A DNA stretch of 50,536 bases from Caballeronia pedi (GCF_001544915.2 NZ_FCOE02000049.1:1-50536); one strand, 5' to 3'. Shown: positions 31,377 through 40,731, counted from the stretch's first letter. The notes: a model not told the origin generated them from the sequence alone. A program made the numbers and translations.

Positions 31377-33070
31377 ACGCACCCGGAAACATTCCCGTCG
31401 GCTATTCGCGCACGCTGCGTCTGCGCGAGATGCTGCAAAGCAATCGCCTCGAATTCCTGATGGAAGCGCACAACGGCATTTCGGCGCGCATCGCGAAGGA
31501 AGCGGGCTTCAAGGCGATCTGGGGCTCCGGCCTGTCGATCTCCGCGCAGTTCGGCGTGCGCGACAACAACGAGGCGAGCTGGACGCAGGTCGTCGACAAC
31601 CTCGAATTCATGGCCGACGCGAGCGATCTGCCGATCCTGCTCGACGGCGACACCGGCTACGGCAACTTCAACAACGTGCGCCGGCTCGTGAGGAAGCTGG
31701 AGCAGCGCGGCATCGCGGGCGTGTGCATCGAGGACAAGCAGTTTCCGAAGACCAACAGCTTCATCAACGGCGAGGCGCAGCCGCTTGCCGACATCGACGA
31801 ATTCTGCGGCAAGATCAAGGCGGGCAAGGATTCGCAAAGCGATCCGAACTTTTCGATCGTCGCGCGCGTGGAAGCGCTGATCGCGGGCTGGGGTATGGAA
31901 GAAGCGCTCAAGCGCGCCGAGGCGTATCGCCAGGCGGGCGCCGACGCGATCCTGATCCACAGCAAGCTCTCGAAGCCGGACGAGATCCTGACCTTCGCGC
32001 GCGAGTGGGCCGGTCGCGGTCCGCTCGTCATCGTGCCGACGAAGTACTACAGCACGCCCACCGACGCGTTCCGTCAGGCCGGCATCAGCTGCGTGATCTG
32101 GGCGAACCATCTGATTCGCGGCGCGGTCTCCGCGATGCAGGCGATCGCGAAGGAAATCCACGACAGCGAAACGCTCGTGAACGTGGAAGACCGCATCGCG
32201 TCGGTGAACGAGATCTTCCGTCTGCAGGACGCGGACGAATACTCGGCTGCCGAAAACATCTATCTGAGCGCGGCCAACGAGAAGCGCAGCGCGATCGTGC
32301 TGGCCGCGAGCCGCGGCGCGGGCCTCGAAGCGCTCACCGAAGACCGTCCGAAGGTCATGCTGCCGGTCGCAGGCAAGCCGCTTCTGCGCCATCTGGTCGA
32401 AGCGTTCAAGAAGGAAAGCATCAACGACATCACCGTCGTCGGCGGTTATCGCGCCGATGCGATCGAGAAGGGCGGCATCCGTCTGGTCGTCAACGAGAAG
32501 CACGAATCCACGGGCGAACTCGCGTCGCTCGCGTGCGCGGTCGGGCACATGAACGGCGACACCGTGATTTCCTACGGCGACCTGCTGTTCCGCAGCTACA
32601 TCCTGCGCGATCTGACCGAGTCGGACAGCGACTTCTGCGTGGTCGTCGATTCGTCGCAGACGCCGCAGACGGGCGCGAGCGCAACCGACTTCGCGTATTG
32701 CTCGACCGCCGACGACCGCGCGCTGTTTGGCCAGAAAGTCTGGCTGGAAAGCGTGGTCGGCGCGGGCCAGGCGTTGTCCGACGGCCGCGCGCCGCAAGGC
32801 CGCTGGATGGGTCTCGTCAAGGTGCGCGCGGGTGCGCGTGAACGTCTGCTCGCGACGCTGCAAGCCTTGCAACAGCGCGCCGATTTCGACACGCTCGACA
32901 CGGCCGCGCTGCTCAACGCGCTGATCGCGGCGGGGCAGAAGATCGAAGTGCAGTACGTGCATGGTCACTGGCGCGGCGTGAACGATCTCGACGACTTCCG
33001 TCGCGCGGGCGATTTCGCGCACGGTCAGACGCCGATCGGTTCGGAAGGCTCGGAGAACGCGCGTGATTGA
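31373..33070 (+). CDS. pepM: Phosphoenolpyruvate mutase fused to a nucleotidyltransferase-like domain
   Basis: A 565-aa fusion. Residues 1-295 are PEP mutase, the C-P bond-forming enzyme that starts nearly all phosphonate pathways. DGDTGYGN (91-98) binds the metal, and EDKQFPKTNS (120-129) is the diagnostic mutase loop that separates it from isocitrate lyase relatives. Residues about 305-545 form a nucleotidyltransferase fold, but its loop reads LAASRGAGLEALTEDRPK: the usual LAAGxGxR has lost Gly and Arg. This domain may be weakened or regulatory. The ATG at 31373 overlaps the previous stop. The longer frame to 31274 is an artefact. Confidence 0.93.
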   Translation: MNAPGNIPVGYSRTLRLREMLQSNRLEFLMEAHNGISARIAKEAGFKAIWGSGLSISAQFGVRDNNEASWTQVVDNLEFMADASDLPILLDGDTGYGNFNNVRRLVRKLEQRGIAGVCIEDKQFPKTNSFINGEAQPLADIDEFCGKIKAGKDSQSDPNFSIVARVEALIAGWGMEEALKRAEAYRQAGADAILIHSKLSKPDEILTFAREWAGRGPLVIVPTKYYSTPTDAFRQAGISCVIWANHLIRGAVSAMQAIAKEIHDSETLVNVEDRIASVNEIFRLQDADEYSAAENIYLSAANEKRSAIVLAASRGAGLEALTEDRPKVMLPVAGKPLLRHLVEAFKKESINDITVVGGYRADAIEKGGIRLVVNEKHESTGELASLACAVGHMNGDTVISYGDLLFRSYILRDLTESDSDFCVVVDSSQTPQTGASATDFAYCSTADDRALFGQKVWLESVVGAGQALSDGRAPQGRWMGLVKVRAGARERLLATLQALQQRADFDTLDTAALLNALIAAGQKIEVQYVHGHWRGVNDLDDFRRAGDFAHGQTPIGSEGSENARD

Positions 33071-34220
33071 GGCCGCCCAGTTCGTCGAAGCCGCGCGCGA
33101 GCGTGGTTTCGACTGGTACGCGGGCGTGCCGTGCTCGTTTCTCACGCCCTTCATCAATTACGTGTTGCAGGATGAATCGCTGCATTACGTATCGGCGGCG
33201 AACGAAGGCGATGCGGTCGCGCTGATCGCGGGCGTCGCGCTGGGCGGCGGGAAGAAGCGGCGCGGCATCGCTATGATGCAGAACTCCGGTCTCGGCAACG
33301 CGGTGAGTCCGCTGACGTCGCTGACGTGGACGTTCCGGCTGCCGCAATTGCTGATCGTCACATGGCGCGGCCAGCCCGGCGTGCACGACGAACCGCAGCA
33401 CGCGCTGATGGGCCCGATCACTCCGCAGATGCTCGAAACCATGGAGATTCCGTGGGAACTGTTCCCGACGGAAGCCGACCAGATCGGCCCGGCGCTCGAT
33501 CGCGCGACGGCGTACATGGACAGCACCGGCCGTCCGTATGCGCTCGTCATGCAGAAGGGCAGCGTCGCGCCTTACGAGTTGAAGAAGACGGGTTTGTCGG
33601 GCGTGCGTGCCAATGCGCGTCCGGCGGCCGTGCAGCGCTTCGAAGGCGAGCGCGTCACGCGTCACGACGCGCTGCAAAGAGTCATCGCCAGCACGCCGGC
33701 GGATTCGACGGTCGTGCTCGCATCGACGGGCTTTTGCGGCCGCGAGTTGTACGCGATCGATGACCGCGCGAACCAGCTCTATCTGGTCGGCTCGATGGGC
33801 TGCGTGACGCCGATGGCGCTCGGCCTCGCGCTCTCGCGCCCCGACCTGCGCGTGCTCGCGCTGGACGGCGACGGCGCGGCGCTCATGCGCATGGGCGTGT
33901 TCGCGACGCTCGGCGCGTACGGCCCGTCGAATCTGATTCACTTGCTGCTCGACAACGGCGCGCACGAATCGACGGGTGGCCAGGCGACCGTTTCGCGCGA
34001 AGTCGATTTCGCGTCGATCGCGTCGGCGTGCGGCTACGCGCTCGCGCTCGACGGCGACGACATCGGCGTGATCGATCGTCTGTTCGACGCGAAGGATGTC
34101 GACGGCGCCCGTTTCGCGCGTCTGTCGATCCGAACCGGCACGCCCGCCGACCTGCCGCGCCCGAAGGTCACGCCCGAGGACGTGCGCGCGCGCTTGCAAC
34201 AACACATTGGAGGCCGTTGA
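33063..34220 (+). CDS. aepY: Phosphonopyruvate decarboxylase
   Basis: A 385-aa thiamine diphosphate enzyme that converts phosphonopyruvate to phosphonoacetaldehyde, the irreversible step that pulls the PEP mutase reaction forward. The catalytic Glu is in SAANEGDAVALIAG, and the ThDP/Mg motif is LALDGDGAALMRMG with its Asn in LLDNGAHESTGGQ. It starts at a GTG (33063) inside the end of pepM, an eight-base overlap, and its stop touches the next start (TGATG). The length is normal for the family. Confidence 0.94.
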   Translation: MIEAAQFVEAARERGFDWYAGVPCSFLTPFINYVLQDESLHYVSAANEGDAVALIAGVALGGGKKRRGIAMMQNSGLGNAVSPLTSLTWTFRLPQLLIVTWRGQPGVHDEPQHALMGPITPQMLETMEIPWELFPTEADQIGPALDRATAYMDSTGRPYALVMQKGSVAPYELKKTGLSGVRANARPAAVQRFEGERVTRHDALQRVIASTPADSTVVLASTGFCGRELYAIDDRANQLYLVGSMGCVTPMALGLALSRPDLRVLALDGDGAALMRMGVFATLGAYGPSNLIHLLLDNGAHESTGGQATVSREVDFASIASACGYALALDGDDIGVIDRLFDAKDVDGARFARLSIRTGTPADLPRPKVTPEDVRARLQQHIGGR

Positions 34221-35284
34221 TGCTGCTGCTCAATCCGGGTCCTGTCACGCTGAGCGAACGCGTGCGCAAGAGCCTGCTGCAAACCGACTTGTGCCATCGC
34301 GAGCCGGAGTTTTTCGATTTGCAGGATGAGGCGCGCCAGCGTCTCGTCGCCGCTTACGAACTCGATCCGGCCGTATGGAGCGCCGTGCTGATGACGGGCT
34401 CGGGCACCGCTGCGGTCGAAAGCATGATCGCCGGGCTCGTGCCGGAAGGCGGGCGTCTGCTCGTCGTGGAAAACGGCGTGTATGGCGATCGCATCGCGCA
34501 GATCGCGCGGCAGTATCACATCGACCACGAAGTCGTGAAGTACGAGTGGATGCAGGCGCCGGACATCGACGCGATCATCGCGCGGCTCGACAGCGATAAG
34601 TTCACGAACGTCGCGATCATCCATCACGAAACGACGACGGGCCGGCTGAACGCGATCGATCAACTGTCGCGCGCGTGCGGCGAGCGCGGCATCGGCCTGT
34701 TGCTCGATGCGGTGAGCAGCTTCGGCGCCGAAGCGATCGATTTCGACGGCGGCGGCATCGCCGCGATCGCCGCGACGGCGAACAAGTGTCTGCACGGCGT
34801 GCCGGGCGCGGCGTTCGTCATCGCGCGCCGCGATGCGCTGGCGAAGGCCGCGAGCCGCAACTACTACCTCGGCATCGCGCGTCTCGCGAAGCTGCAGGAC
34901 GAGCGCAACACGCCGTTCACGCCGTCGGTGCATGCGTACTATGCGCTCGTCGAAGCGCTGCGCGAGTTCGAGGAAGAAGGCGGCTGGCGTGCGCGTCACG
35001 CGCGCTATGCGCGGCTGGCGGAGCAGGTGCGCGCGGGGCTGGCGTCGCTGGGCATCGACAGCGCGTTATCGCCCGAGGAGTCGTCGGTGGTGTTGCGGGC
35101 GTATCGGCTGCCTGCGGGCGTGACGTATGAAACCCTGCACGATGCGCTGAAGGCGAAGGGCTTCGTGATCTATGCAGGGCAGGGCGGCTTGTCGAAAGAA
35201 CTGTTCCGCATTTCGACGATGGGCGCGCTCGATGCGAACGATATGGACCGGTTGATTTCGTCGTTCGTGGCGCTGCTGCGCTGA
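34220..35284 (+). CDS. 2-Aminoethylphosphonate transaminase (class V, PhnW/AepZ type)
   Basis: A 354-aa PLP enzyme starting MLLLNPGPVTLSERVRKSLL, the typical opening of PhnW-like aminotransferases. The PLP lysine is in TANKCLHGVPGAAFV (about residue 190), and LLDAVSSFGAEAID holds the PLP-binding Asp. It would aminate phosphonoacetaldehyde to 2-aminoethylphosphonate. The same family works in degradation, but no phosphonatase gene is present, so biosynthesis is the better reading. The start follows GGAGG and overlaps aepY by one base. A longer frame to 34028 is a shadow. Its stop lies one base from that of the convergent gene. Confidence 0.9.
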   Translation: MLLLNPGPVTLSERVRKSLLQTDLCHREPEFFDLQDEARQRLVAAYELDPAVWSAVLMTGSGTAAVESMIAGLVPEGGRLLVVENGVYGDRIAQIARQYHIDHEVVKYEWMQAPDIDAIIARLDSDKFTNVAIIHHETTTGRLNAIDQLSRACGERGIGLLLDAVSSFGAEAIDFDGGGIAAIAATANKCLHGVPGAAFVIARRDALAKAASRNYYLGIARLAKLQDERNTPFTPSVHAYYALVEALREFEEEGGWRARHARYARLAEQVRAGLASLGIDSALSPEESSVVLRAYRLPAGVTYETLHDALKAKGFVIYAGQGGLSKELFRISTMGALDANDMDRLISSFVALLR

Positions 35285-35285
35285 A

Positions 35286-35723
35286 TTACTGCTTGCAAAA
35301 AATCGACGTGATGAAAGGCGCGACGTGGTGCACATCCGCGTCGCTGCTCGCGGCGCGCACCTGCTGTTCCACCTCTTTGTCGCCGCCCCACACGACCACG
35401 CCGTAAGCCGAATCGGCGATCGGCTCGCCCTTGCCGAGCCTGAAGATCGGATCATCCTTCTGGTAAGCGACGACCACATAGACCTTGAAGCCATAAGCCG
35501 TCAGCGTCGCGCCTTTCACGGGCTTGAACGCGTTGACCGAATTCGGCTCCACGCGCATCGGCTTGGTTTCCAGCAGTCCCTCCTGCTGCAAGGGCGCGAC
35601 GAAATCATGCGCGGTCGATTTGCAGTCGAGTTGCGCATCGATCGGCTTCGCATGCGCGAGCGGACCGAATGACGCGAGCGTCACGGTCAGGGCGATCCGG
35701 TAGAGTCGGGCGGCGTGCTTCAT
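35286..35723 (-). CDS. Secreted protein of unknown function (145 aa)
   Basis: The protein starts MKHAARLYRIALTVTLASFG with a signal peptide ending near AHA|KPID. The mature part is about 120 residues with two cysteines (LDCKS near the start and FCKQ at the end) that could form a disulfide. It contains a likely beta-rich core (LTAYGFKVYVVVAYQ, SAYGVVVWGG). Periplasmic location is expected. I recognise no family with confidence. It is convergent with the phosphonate operon and shows no sign of belonging to it. Confidence 0.75.
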   Translation of the reverse strand: MKHAARLYRIALTVTLASFGPLAHAKPIDAQLDCKSTAHDFVAPLQQEGLLETKPMRVEPNSVNAFKPVKGATLTAYGFKVYVVVAYQKDDPIFRLGKGEPIADSAYGVVVWGGDKEVEQQVRAASSDADVHHVAPFITSIFCKQ

Positions 35724-35822
35724 GTTGACGCGATGTTCAGGACAGCTTGCACTTTAGCGAGATTGCAAGGAATCTGCACGAATCGTCGAGCGAATTGTCA
35801 TGGGGCGCGTGGTCGAGCCAAC

Positions 35823-35845
35823 AAAAAAGCGGCCCGCAGGCCGCT
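35823..35845 (-). terminator. Terminator of the purine operon
   Basis: On the minus strand AGCGGCC pairs with GGCCGCT around a short loop and runs into six T residues. It lies 26 bases past the guaD stop codon and ends the leftward purine operon. Confidence 0.85.
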
Positions 35846-35870
35846 CGTCGGATCAATCGCCGATGGCGCG

Positions 35871-37199
35871 TCAGGCCGCCAGCTCCAGCTTCGCCGTATT
35901 GCGCGTGTCGCGCGAATGCACGCGCTTGCCCGCCGCATACGTTTCGAACACCGCGCGATCGTCGCCGAGCAGCGCGAATGCGAACAGCAGTTCTTCCAGC
36001 GATTCCGTACGCGACGTGCGGCGCGCGAGCAGCGGCGTGGCGTTGGGATCGAGCACGACGAAGTCCGCTTCGCTGCCAGCGGCGAGCGTGCCGATCCTGT
36101 CGTCGAGTTCGAGCGCCTGCGCGGCGCCCGTGGTGGTGAGCCAGAACATGCGCGTGGCGGTCAGATGGTGGCCGGTCAGGCGCGCGATCTTGTGCGCCGC
36201 GCCCATCGTCTGAAGCATGGAGAACGACGTGCCGCCGCCGACGTCCGTCGCCATCGCCACCGGCATGTTCGACGCGCCCGCCTTCTCGAAGTCGAACAGG
36301 CCGCTGCCGAGGAACAGGTTCGACGTCGGGCAGTGCGACGCCACCGCGCCGGTCTCCGCCATGCGCTCGCGGTCGCGGTCGTCGAGATAGATGCAGTGAC
36401 CGTACACCGCGCGGCGGCGCAACAGACCGTAGTGATCGTAAATGTCGAGATAGCTGCGATGCCCCGGAAACAGGCTCTCGACCCATTTGATCTCGTCCGT
36501 GTTCTCCGCGACATGACTCTGGATGAACACGTCCTGATGCTTCTGCGCGAGCGCGCCGCACGCTTCGAGCTGCGCTTCCGTCGATGTCGGCGCGAAACGC
36601 GGCGTCAGCGCGTATTGCTGACGTCCGCGGCCGTGCCAGCGCGCGATGAGTTCGGCGCTGTCGTCGTAGCCGGATTGCGCCGTGTCGCGCAGGAACTCGG
36701 GGCAGTTGCGATCCATCAGCACCTTGCCCGCGACCATGCGCAGATTGCGCGCCTCGCTTTCGGTGAAGAACGCGTCGGCGGATTGCTTGTGCACCGTGCA
36801 GTAGACGAACGCCGTCGTCGTGCCGCAGGCGAGCAGCTCGTCGACGAAAAAGCTCGCCGTTTCACGCGCGACCGCCGGGTTCTCGAAGCCGCGCTCGGTC
36901 GGGAACGTATACGTGTTCAGCCACGGCAGCAGGCCCGGCGCAGGCGACGCGATCATGTCCGTCTGCGGATAGTGAATGTGCGAGTCGATGAAACCCGGCA
37001 CGATCAGCTTGTCGCGCAGGGTGTGGACGGTCGCGTCGGGGCTGAGCTTGTCGCGGATCGACGCATACGCGCCTGCCGCGACCACTTTCCCGTCCTCGAC
37101 GATCAGGAGGCCATCGGCCTCGTAGACCGCGCCGTCAGCGGCATGCGCGGGATCTTCCCGGAAGGTCAGCAACTGGGCGCGGTAGGCGGTTTGAGTCAT
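35871..37199 (-). CDS. guaD: Guanine deaminase
   Basis: A 442-aa amidohydrolase converting guanine to xanthine and ammonia. Zinc ligands are visible in PGFIDSHIHYPQTD (HxH), FIQSHVAENTDEI, GHCIYLDD and MATDVGGGTSF. The ring-binding WHGRGRQQYALTPRFAP is typical. The start is ATG 37199 (MTQTAYRAQLLTF) behind GGAGACG. A 25-codon extension is unlikely. It is the last gene of the purine operon and feeds xanthine to the XdhAB enzyme encoded upstream. Confidence 0.95.
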   Translation of the reverse strand: MTQTAYRAQLLTFREDPAHAADGAVYEADGLLIVEDGKVVAAGAYASIRDKLSPDATVHTLRDKLIVPGFIDSHIHYPQTDMIASPAPGLLPWLNTYTFPTERGFENPAVARETASFFVDELLACGTTTAFVYCTVHKQSADAFFTESEARNLRMVAGKVLMDRNCPEFLRDTAQSGYDDSAELIARWHGRGRQQYALTPRFAPTSTEAQLEACGALAQKHQDVFIQSHVAENTDEIKWVESLFPGHRSYLDIYDHYGLLRRRAVYGHCIYLDDRDRERMAETGAVASHCPTSNLFLGSGLFDFEKAGASNMPVAMATDVGGGTSFSMLQTMGAAHKIARLTGHHLTATRMFWLTTTGAAQALELDDRIGTLAAGSEADFVVLDPNATPLLARRTSRTESLEELLFAFALLGDDRAVFETYAAGKRVHSRDTRNTAKLELAA

Positions 37200-37228
37200 G
37201 ATGCAACGTCTCCGTTTTGTGAGGATGT

Positions 37229-38602
37229 CTACAACTGCGAAAGCAGTACGAGCGAAAAGGCCGCGATGATCCACATCGCCGGCTTGATTTCCTTCGCGCG
37301 CCCCGTCGCCGACTTCAGCACGACGAACGCGAGAAAGCCGTACGCGACGCCATCGGTGATCGAGTAGGTCAGCGGGATCAGGATCATCGCGAGGAACGCG
37401 GGAATGGCTTCATCGAAGCGATGCCATTCGATCTGCGTGATCGCTTCCATCATGAACACGCCGACGAGCACGAGCGCGGGCGCGGTCGCGATCGCCGGCA
37501 CGAGCGACAGAAGCGGCGAAAGAAACAGGAACGGCAGGAAGCACAGGCCGGCGACGACCGCGACGAGACCCGTGCGCCCGCCCGCCGAAATGCCCGCCGC
37601 CGACTCGATATACGCGTTCGCCGGGCTCGTGCCGAGCGGCGCGGAGATGAGCGCGGAAAAGGAATCGACCATCATCGACTGGCGGATGTTGCGCGGGTTG
37701 CCGTCGCGGTCGTAGAGCTTGCCGGCTTCCGAAATCGCCATGAACGTCGAGAGCGCGTCGAAGAACGAGGTGAACAGCATCACGAAGATGAACGGCCAGT
37801 AGATGACCTTCAGCGAGCCGACGAGATCGAGCTGACCAAGCGCCGAGAAATCCGGCGCAGAAATGAAGCCGTTCCAGTTGACGAGCGTCTTCGTGGCGAT
37901 GGCGGCGGGCCAGTACGCGGTGCCGTCGCCGTAAAAGCGGCCGATGGGAATCGCGATGATCGTCGTGAACACGATGCCGAGCATCAGCGCGCCGGTGACC
38001 TTGCGCGCGACGAGAATCGTCGTGACGGCGAGGCCGACGAGGAACGTGATGACGACCGGATTCAGCGACGCCGAATGCACGATCGTGACCGGATCGCCGA
38101 CGACGAACTTCGCGTTCACCAGCCCGATCAGGCTGATGAACAGGCCGATGCCGCACGACACCGCGTGCCGCAGATTCGCGGGAATCGCATCGACGACGAG
38201 CTTGCGCGCGTTGAACACCGCGAGCACCGTGAAGATCACGCCGGACCAGAACACGCAGCCGAGCGCGGTCTGCCACGGCATCTTGCCGCCGTGAACCATG
38301 ACGAACGCGAACAGCGCGTTCATGCCCATGCCCGGCGCGACGAGCACCGGATTGCGCGCGTAAAGGCCCATCGCGCAACTGCCGAGAAAGCTGACGATGA
38401 CGGTCGCCGTCAGCGCGGCCGGGAAGGGTACGCCCGCCTGCGAAAGAATGCCCGGATTGACGACGATGATGTACATCGCCGTGAGGAACGTCGTGATCCC
38501 CGCGACGATTTCGGTCTTCGTGCGCGAGCCCGCCGCGCGGATGCCGAAGAAGCGTTCGAGCGCGGTCGTGTCCTGTTGTGGAGTTGTTGCTGTCGTTTCC
38601 AT
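37229..38602 (-). CDS. AzgA-type purine permease (NCS2 family)
   Basis: A 457-aa transporter with about 12-14 membrane helices. The opening ALERFFGIRAAGSRTKTEIV, followed by GITTFLTAMYIIVVNPGIL, is the hallmark of the AzgA/GhxP adenine-guanine-hypoxanthine branch. GTSPANAYIESAAGISAGGRTG is the second conserved block. It lies five bases after the deaminase gene and 29 before guaD, so uptake and deamination of purines are made together. Exact substrate preference cannot be read. Confidence 0.92.
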   Translation of the reverse strand: METTATTPQQDTTALERFFGIRAAGSRTKTEIVAGITTFLTAMYIIVVNPGILSQAGVPFPAALTATVIVSFLGSCAMGLYARNPVLVAPGMGMNALFAFVMVHGGKMPWQTALGCVFWSGVIFTVLAVFNARKLVVDAIPANLRHAVSCGIGLFISLIGLVNAKFVVGDPVTIVHSASLNPVVITFLVGLAVTTILVARKVTGALMLGIVFTTIIAIPIGRFYGDGTAYWPAAIATKTLVNWNGFISAPDFSALGQLDLVGSLKVIYWPFIFVMLFTSFFDALSTFMAISEAGKLYDRDGNPRNIRQSMMVDSFSALISAPLGTSPANAYIESAAGISAGGRTGLVAVVAGLCFLPFLFLSPLLSLVPAIATAPALVLVGVFMMEAITQIEWHRFDEAIPAFLAMILIPLTYSITDGVAYGFLAFVVLKSATGRAKEIKPAMWIIAAFSLVLLSQL

Positions 38603-38607
38603 GCTCG

Positions 38608-39630
38608 TTACTGCTTCCAGTGCTGATCCAGGCGCGCCACCATTGCGTCGCGTTCTTCTTCGGTGACGAACGAGGCTTCCAGGCTGTTTCTGAGCAGCGT
38701 GTAGACCTCGTGATCCGTGAGCTTCAACGCATCGACGATCGCGAAGTAATTCGCGTTGACGTAGCCGCCGAAGTACGCGGGATCGTCGGAGTTGATCATC
38801 ACCGCGACACCCTGATCGAGCAGGTCCTTCAGCGTGTGCTTGGTCATGTCGTCGAACACGCAGAGCTTGAGGTTCGACAGCGGGCAGACGGTCAGCGCGA
38901 TGCGCGCATCTGCGAGACGCGCGACGAGCGCCGCGTCCTCGATGCTGCGCACACCGTGATCGACGCGATCCACCTTCAGCAGATCGAGCGCTTCATAGAC
39001 ATACGACGGCGGGCCTTCCTCGCCCGCATGCGCGACGAGCTTCAGACCGCGCTCACGCGCCTTCGTGAACACGCGCTCGAACTTCGACGGCGGATGGCCG
39101 CGCTCCGACGAATCGAGCCCGACGCCGATCAGCCGATGCGCGTACTTGTCGAACAATGGCAACGCGCTTTCATACGTCGCGAGTGCGTCTTCCTCTGAAA
39201 GATGGCGCAGGAAACAAAGAATCAGCTTGCTGGAAAGACCGCGCTTTTCGCCTTCCGCCAACGCGGCATCGATGCCCGCGACGACCGTTTCGATCGGCAC
39301 GCCGCGTTCGGTGTGCGTCTGCGGATCGAAGAAGATTTCCGTGTGCGCGACGTGGTCCGCGAGCGCGCGCTCGACGTAGGCCATCGTCATGTCGTAGAAA
39401 TCCTGCTCGGTGAGCAGCACGCTCGCGCCCGCGTAGTAGATGTCGAGGAACGATTGCAGATCGGTGAACGCATACGCGGCGCGCAGCGCATCGATCGAGT
39501 CGTACGCAAGCTTCACGTTGTTGCGCTTCGCGAGCGCGAAAATCAGCTCCGGTTCGAGCGACCCTTCGATATGGATATGCAGCTCGGCTTTCGGCGCGCG
39601 CGCAATCTTGTCGGCGAGTGTGGGATTCAT
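38608..39630 (-). CDS. Adenine deaminase (Aah1/ADE subfamily of adenosine deaminases)
   Basis: A 340-aa amidohydrolase. KAELHIHIEGSLEPELIFAL with HxH, FFDPQTHTERGVP, VAHAGEEGPPSYVYEALDLL, DHGVRSIED and INSDDPAYFGGYV match the adenine deaminase branch (yeast Aah1, Pseudomonas homologue) better than adenosine deaminase proper, in which the first motif reads HxHLDG. The product from adenine would be hypoxanthine, a substrate of the neighbouring XdhAB. The name add is often used, but the substrate is probably the free base. Confidence 0.9.
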   Translation of the reverse strand: MNPTLADKIARAPKAELHIHIEGSLEPELIFALAKRNNVKLAYDSIDALRAAYAFTDLQSFLDIYYAGASVLLTEQDFYDMTMAYVERALADHVAHTEIFFDPQTHTERGVPIETVVAGIDAALAEGEKRGLSSKLILCFLRHLSEEDALATYESALPLFDKYAHRLIGVGLDSSERGHPPSKFERVFTKARERGLKLVAHAGEEGPPSYVYEALDLLKVDRVDHGVRSIEDAALVARLADARIALTVCPLSNLKLCVFDDMTKHTLKDLLDQGVAVMINSDDPAYFGGYVNANYFAIVDALKLTDHEVYTLLRNSLEASFVTEEERDAMVARLDQHWKQ

Positions 39631-39670
39631 GTGGGCTTTGTGGTGTTGGGGCTACGGTTGCGCCTGTGGG

Positions 39671-40687
39671 TCAGGCGGTTTGTTGCGACGACGCGTGGCT
39701 CGAAGCGCTGGCTTCGACCGCCTGCAGCAGTTGGGCTGCCGCTGCAACGGCGATCACTTCGGGCGCCTTGTCGACGATTCCGTCGATGCCGATCGGACAC
39801 ACCATCCGCGCGATGCGGGCCGGGTCGATGCCGCGCGCCGCGAGCCGGTGCTCGAACTGCTTCTTCTTCGTGAACGAGCCGATCATGCCGAAGAACGCAA
39901 AATCGCCGCGTCTCAGGATGCACTCCGCCAGCGCGAGATCCACCGTGTGGTTGTGCGTCATCACGATGAAGTACGCGTGGGGCGGCGCGCGGTCGACTGC
40001 TTCGTCGGGTGCGTCGTTCGGCTCGATCGTCACGTTGTCCGGCACGAACTGCGGCGCGGGAAAGGCGGCGTCGCGCTCGTCGACCCAGGTCACGTGGCAG
40101 GGCAGCGTCGCGAGCACGCGCACGAGCGCGGCCCCGACGTGGCCCGCACCGAACAGCACGACCTGAAAATCGCGCGGCGCGATGGTTTCGGTGAGCAGCG
40201 CGCCGCTCTCGTCGAAACCGGCGCCGTCCCACAGGAGGCAGTCGGTGTCGGTCGCGCCCGGTTCGGGATCGGAGAGCATGACGGCATCGGGCATCGGCGC
40301 GAACGAGACGCTGCGCACGGTCGAGAGACCCTGCGCGGTGCGTTTCGAGAGCGTCGTCACCCAGTTCAGATCCGCCACGTCGAGCCGCTCGAACGCCAGC
40401 ACGACCGCGCCGCCGCAGCACTGGCCGAGGCTGGGCCCGAGCGCGAAACGCTCCAGCCTGCGCATGCGCGGGCTGCGCATGCCGTCCTTCAGCACTTGCC
40501 GTGCGGTCTCGATGGCCTTCCATTCCAGATGGCCGCCGCCGATCGTGTAGCGCGCGTCCTCGCGCGTGACGATCATCTTCGTGCCCGGCTCGCGCGGCGC
40601 GGAGCCTTCGACACGCGCGACCGTCACGAGCACGACGGCGTCGCCGTGCGCGAGCAGGTGTTGCAGGTCGTTCAGCCAAACTTGCAT
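39671..40687 (-). CDS. xdhC: Xanthine dehydrogenase accessory protein XdhC
   Basis: A 338-aa chaperone that inserts sulfurated molybdenum cofactor into XdhB. The N-terminal part has EGSAPREPGTKMIV and the conserved GQCCGGAVVLAFE. The C-terminal Rossmann part has VVLFGAGHVGAALVRVLA and NHTVDLALAECIL. It lies 44 bases downstream of xdhB. A TGGAGC precedes the ATG at 40687. Confidence 0.95.
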   Translation of the reverse strand: MQVWLNDLQHLLAHGDAVVLVTVARVEGSAPREPGTKMIVTREDARYTIGGGHLEWKAIETARQVLKDGMRSPRMRRLERFALGPSLGQCCGGAVVLAFERLDVADLNWVTTLSKRTAQGLSTVRSVSFAPMPDAVMLSDPEPGATDTDCLLWDGAGFDESGALLTETIAPRDFQVVLFGAGHVGAALVRVLATLPCHVTWVDERDAAFPAPQFVPDNVTIEPNDAPDEAVDRAPPHAYFIVMTHNHTVDLALAECILRRGDFAFFGMIGSFTKKKQFEHRLAARGIDPARIARMVCPIGIDGIVDKAPEVIAVAAAAQLLQAVEASASSHASSQQTA

Positions 40688-40731
40688 CGAGTGAGCTCCA
40701 GAAATGATTCGTGTATGCGTCGTCGCGGGCG

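Noticed and set aside
34220..35284. Reading the transaminase as part of a phosphonate degradation (PhnWX) pathway
   Set aside because: No phosphonatase (phnX) or phosphonate transporter is nearby, whereas PEP mutase and the decarboxylase, which only make sense in synthesis, are in the same operon.
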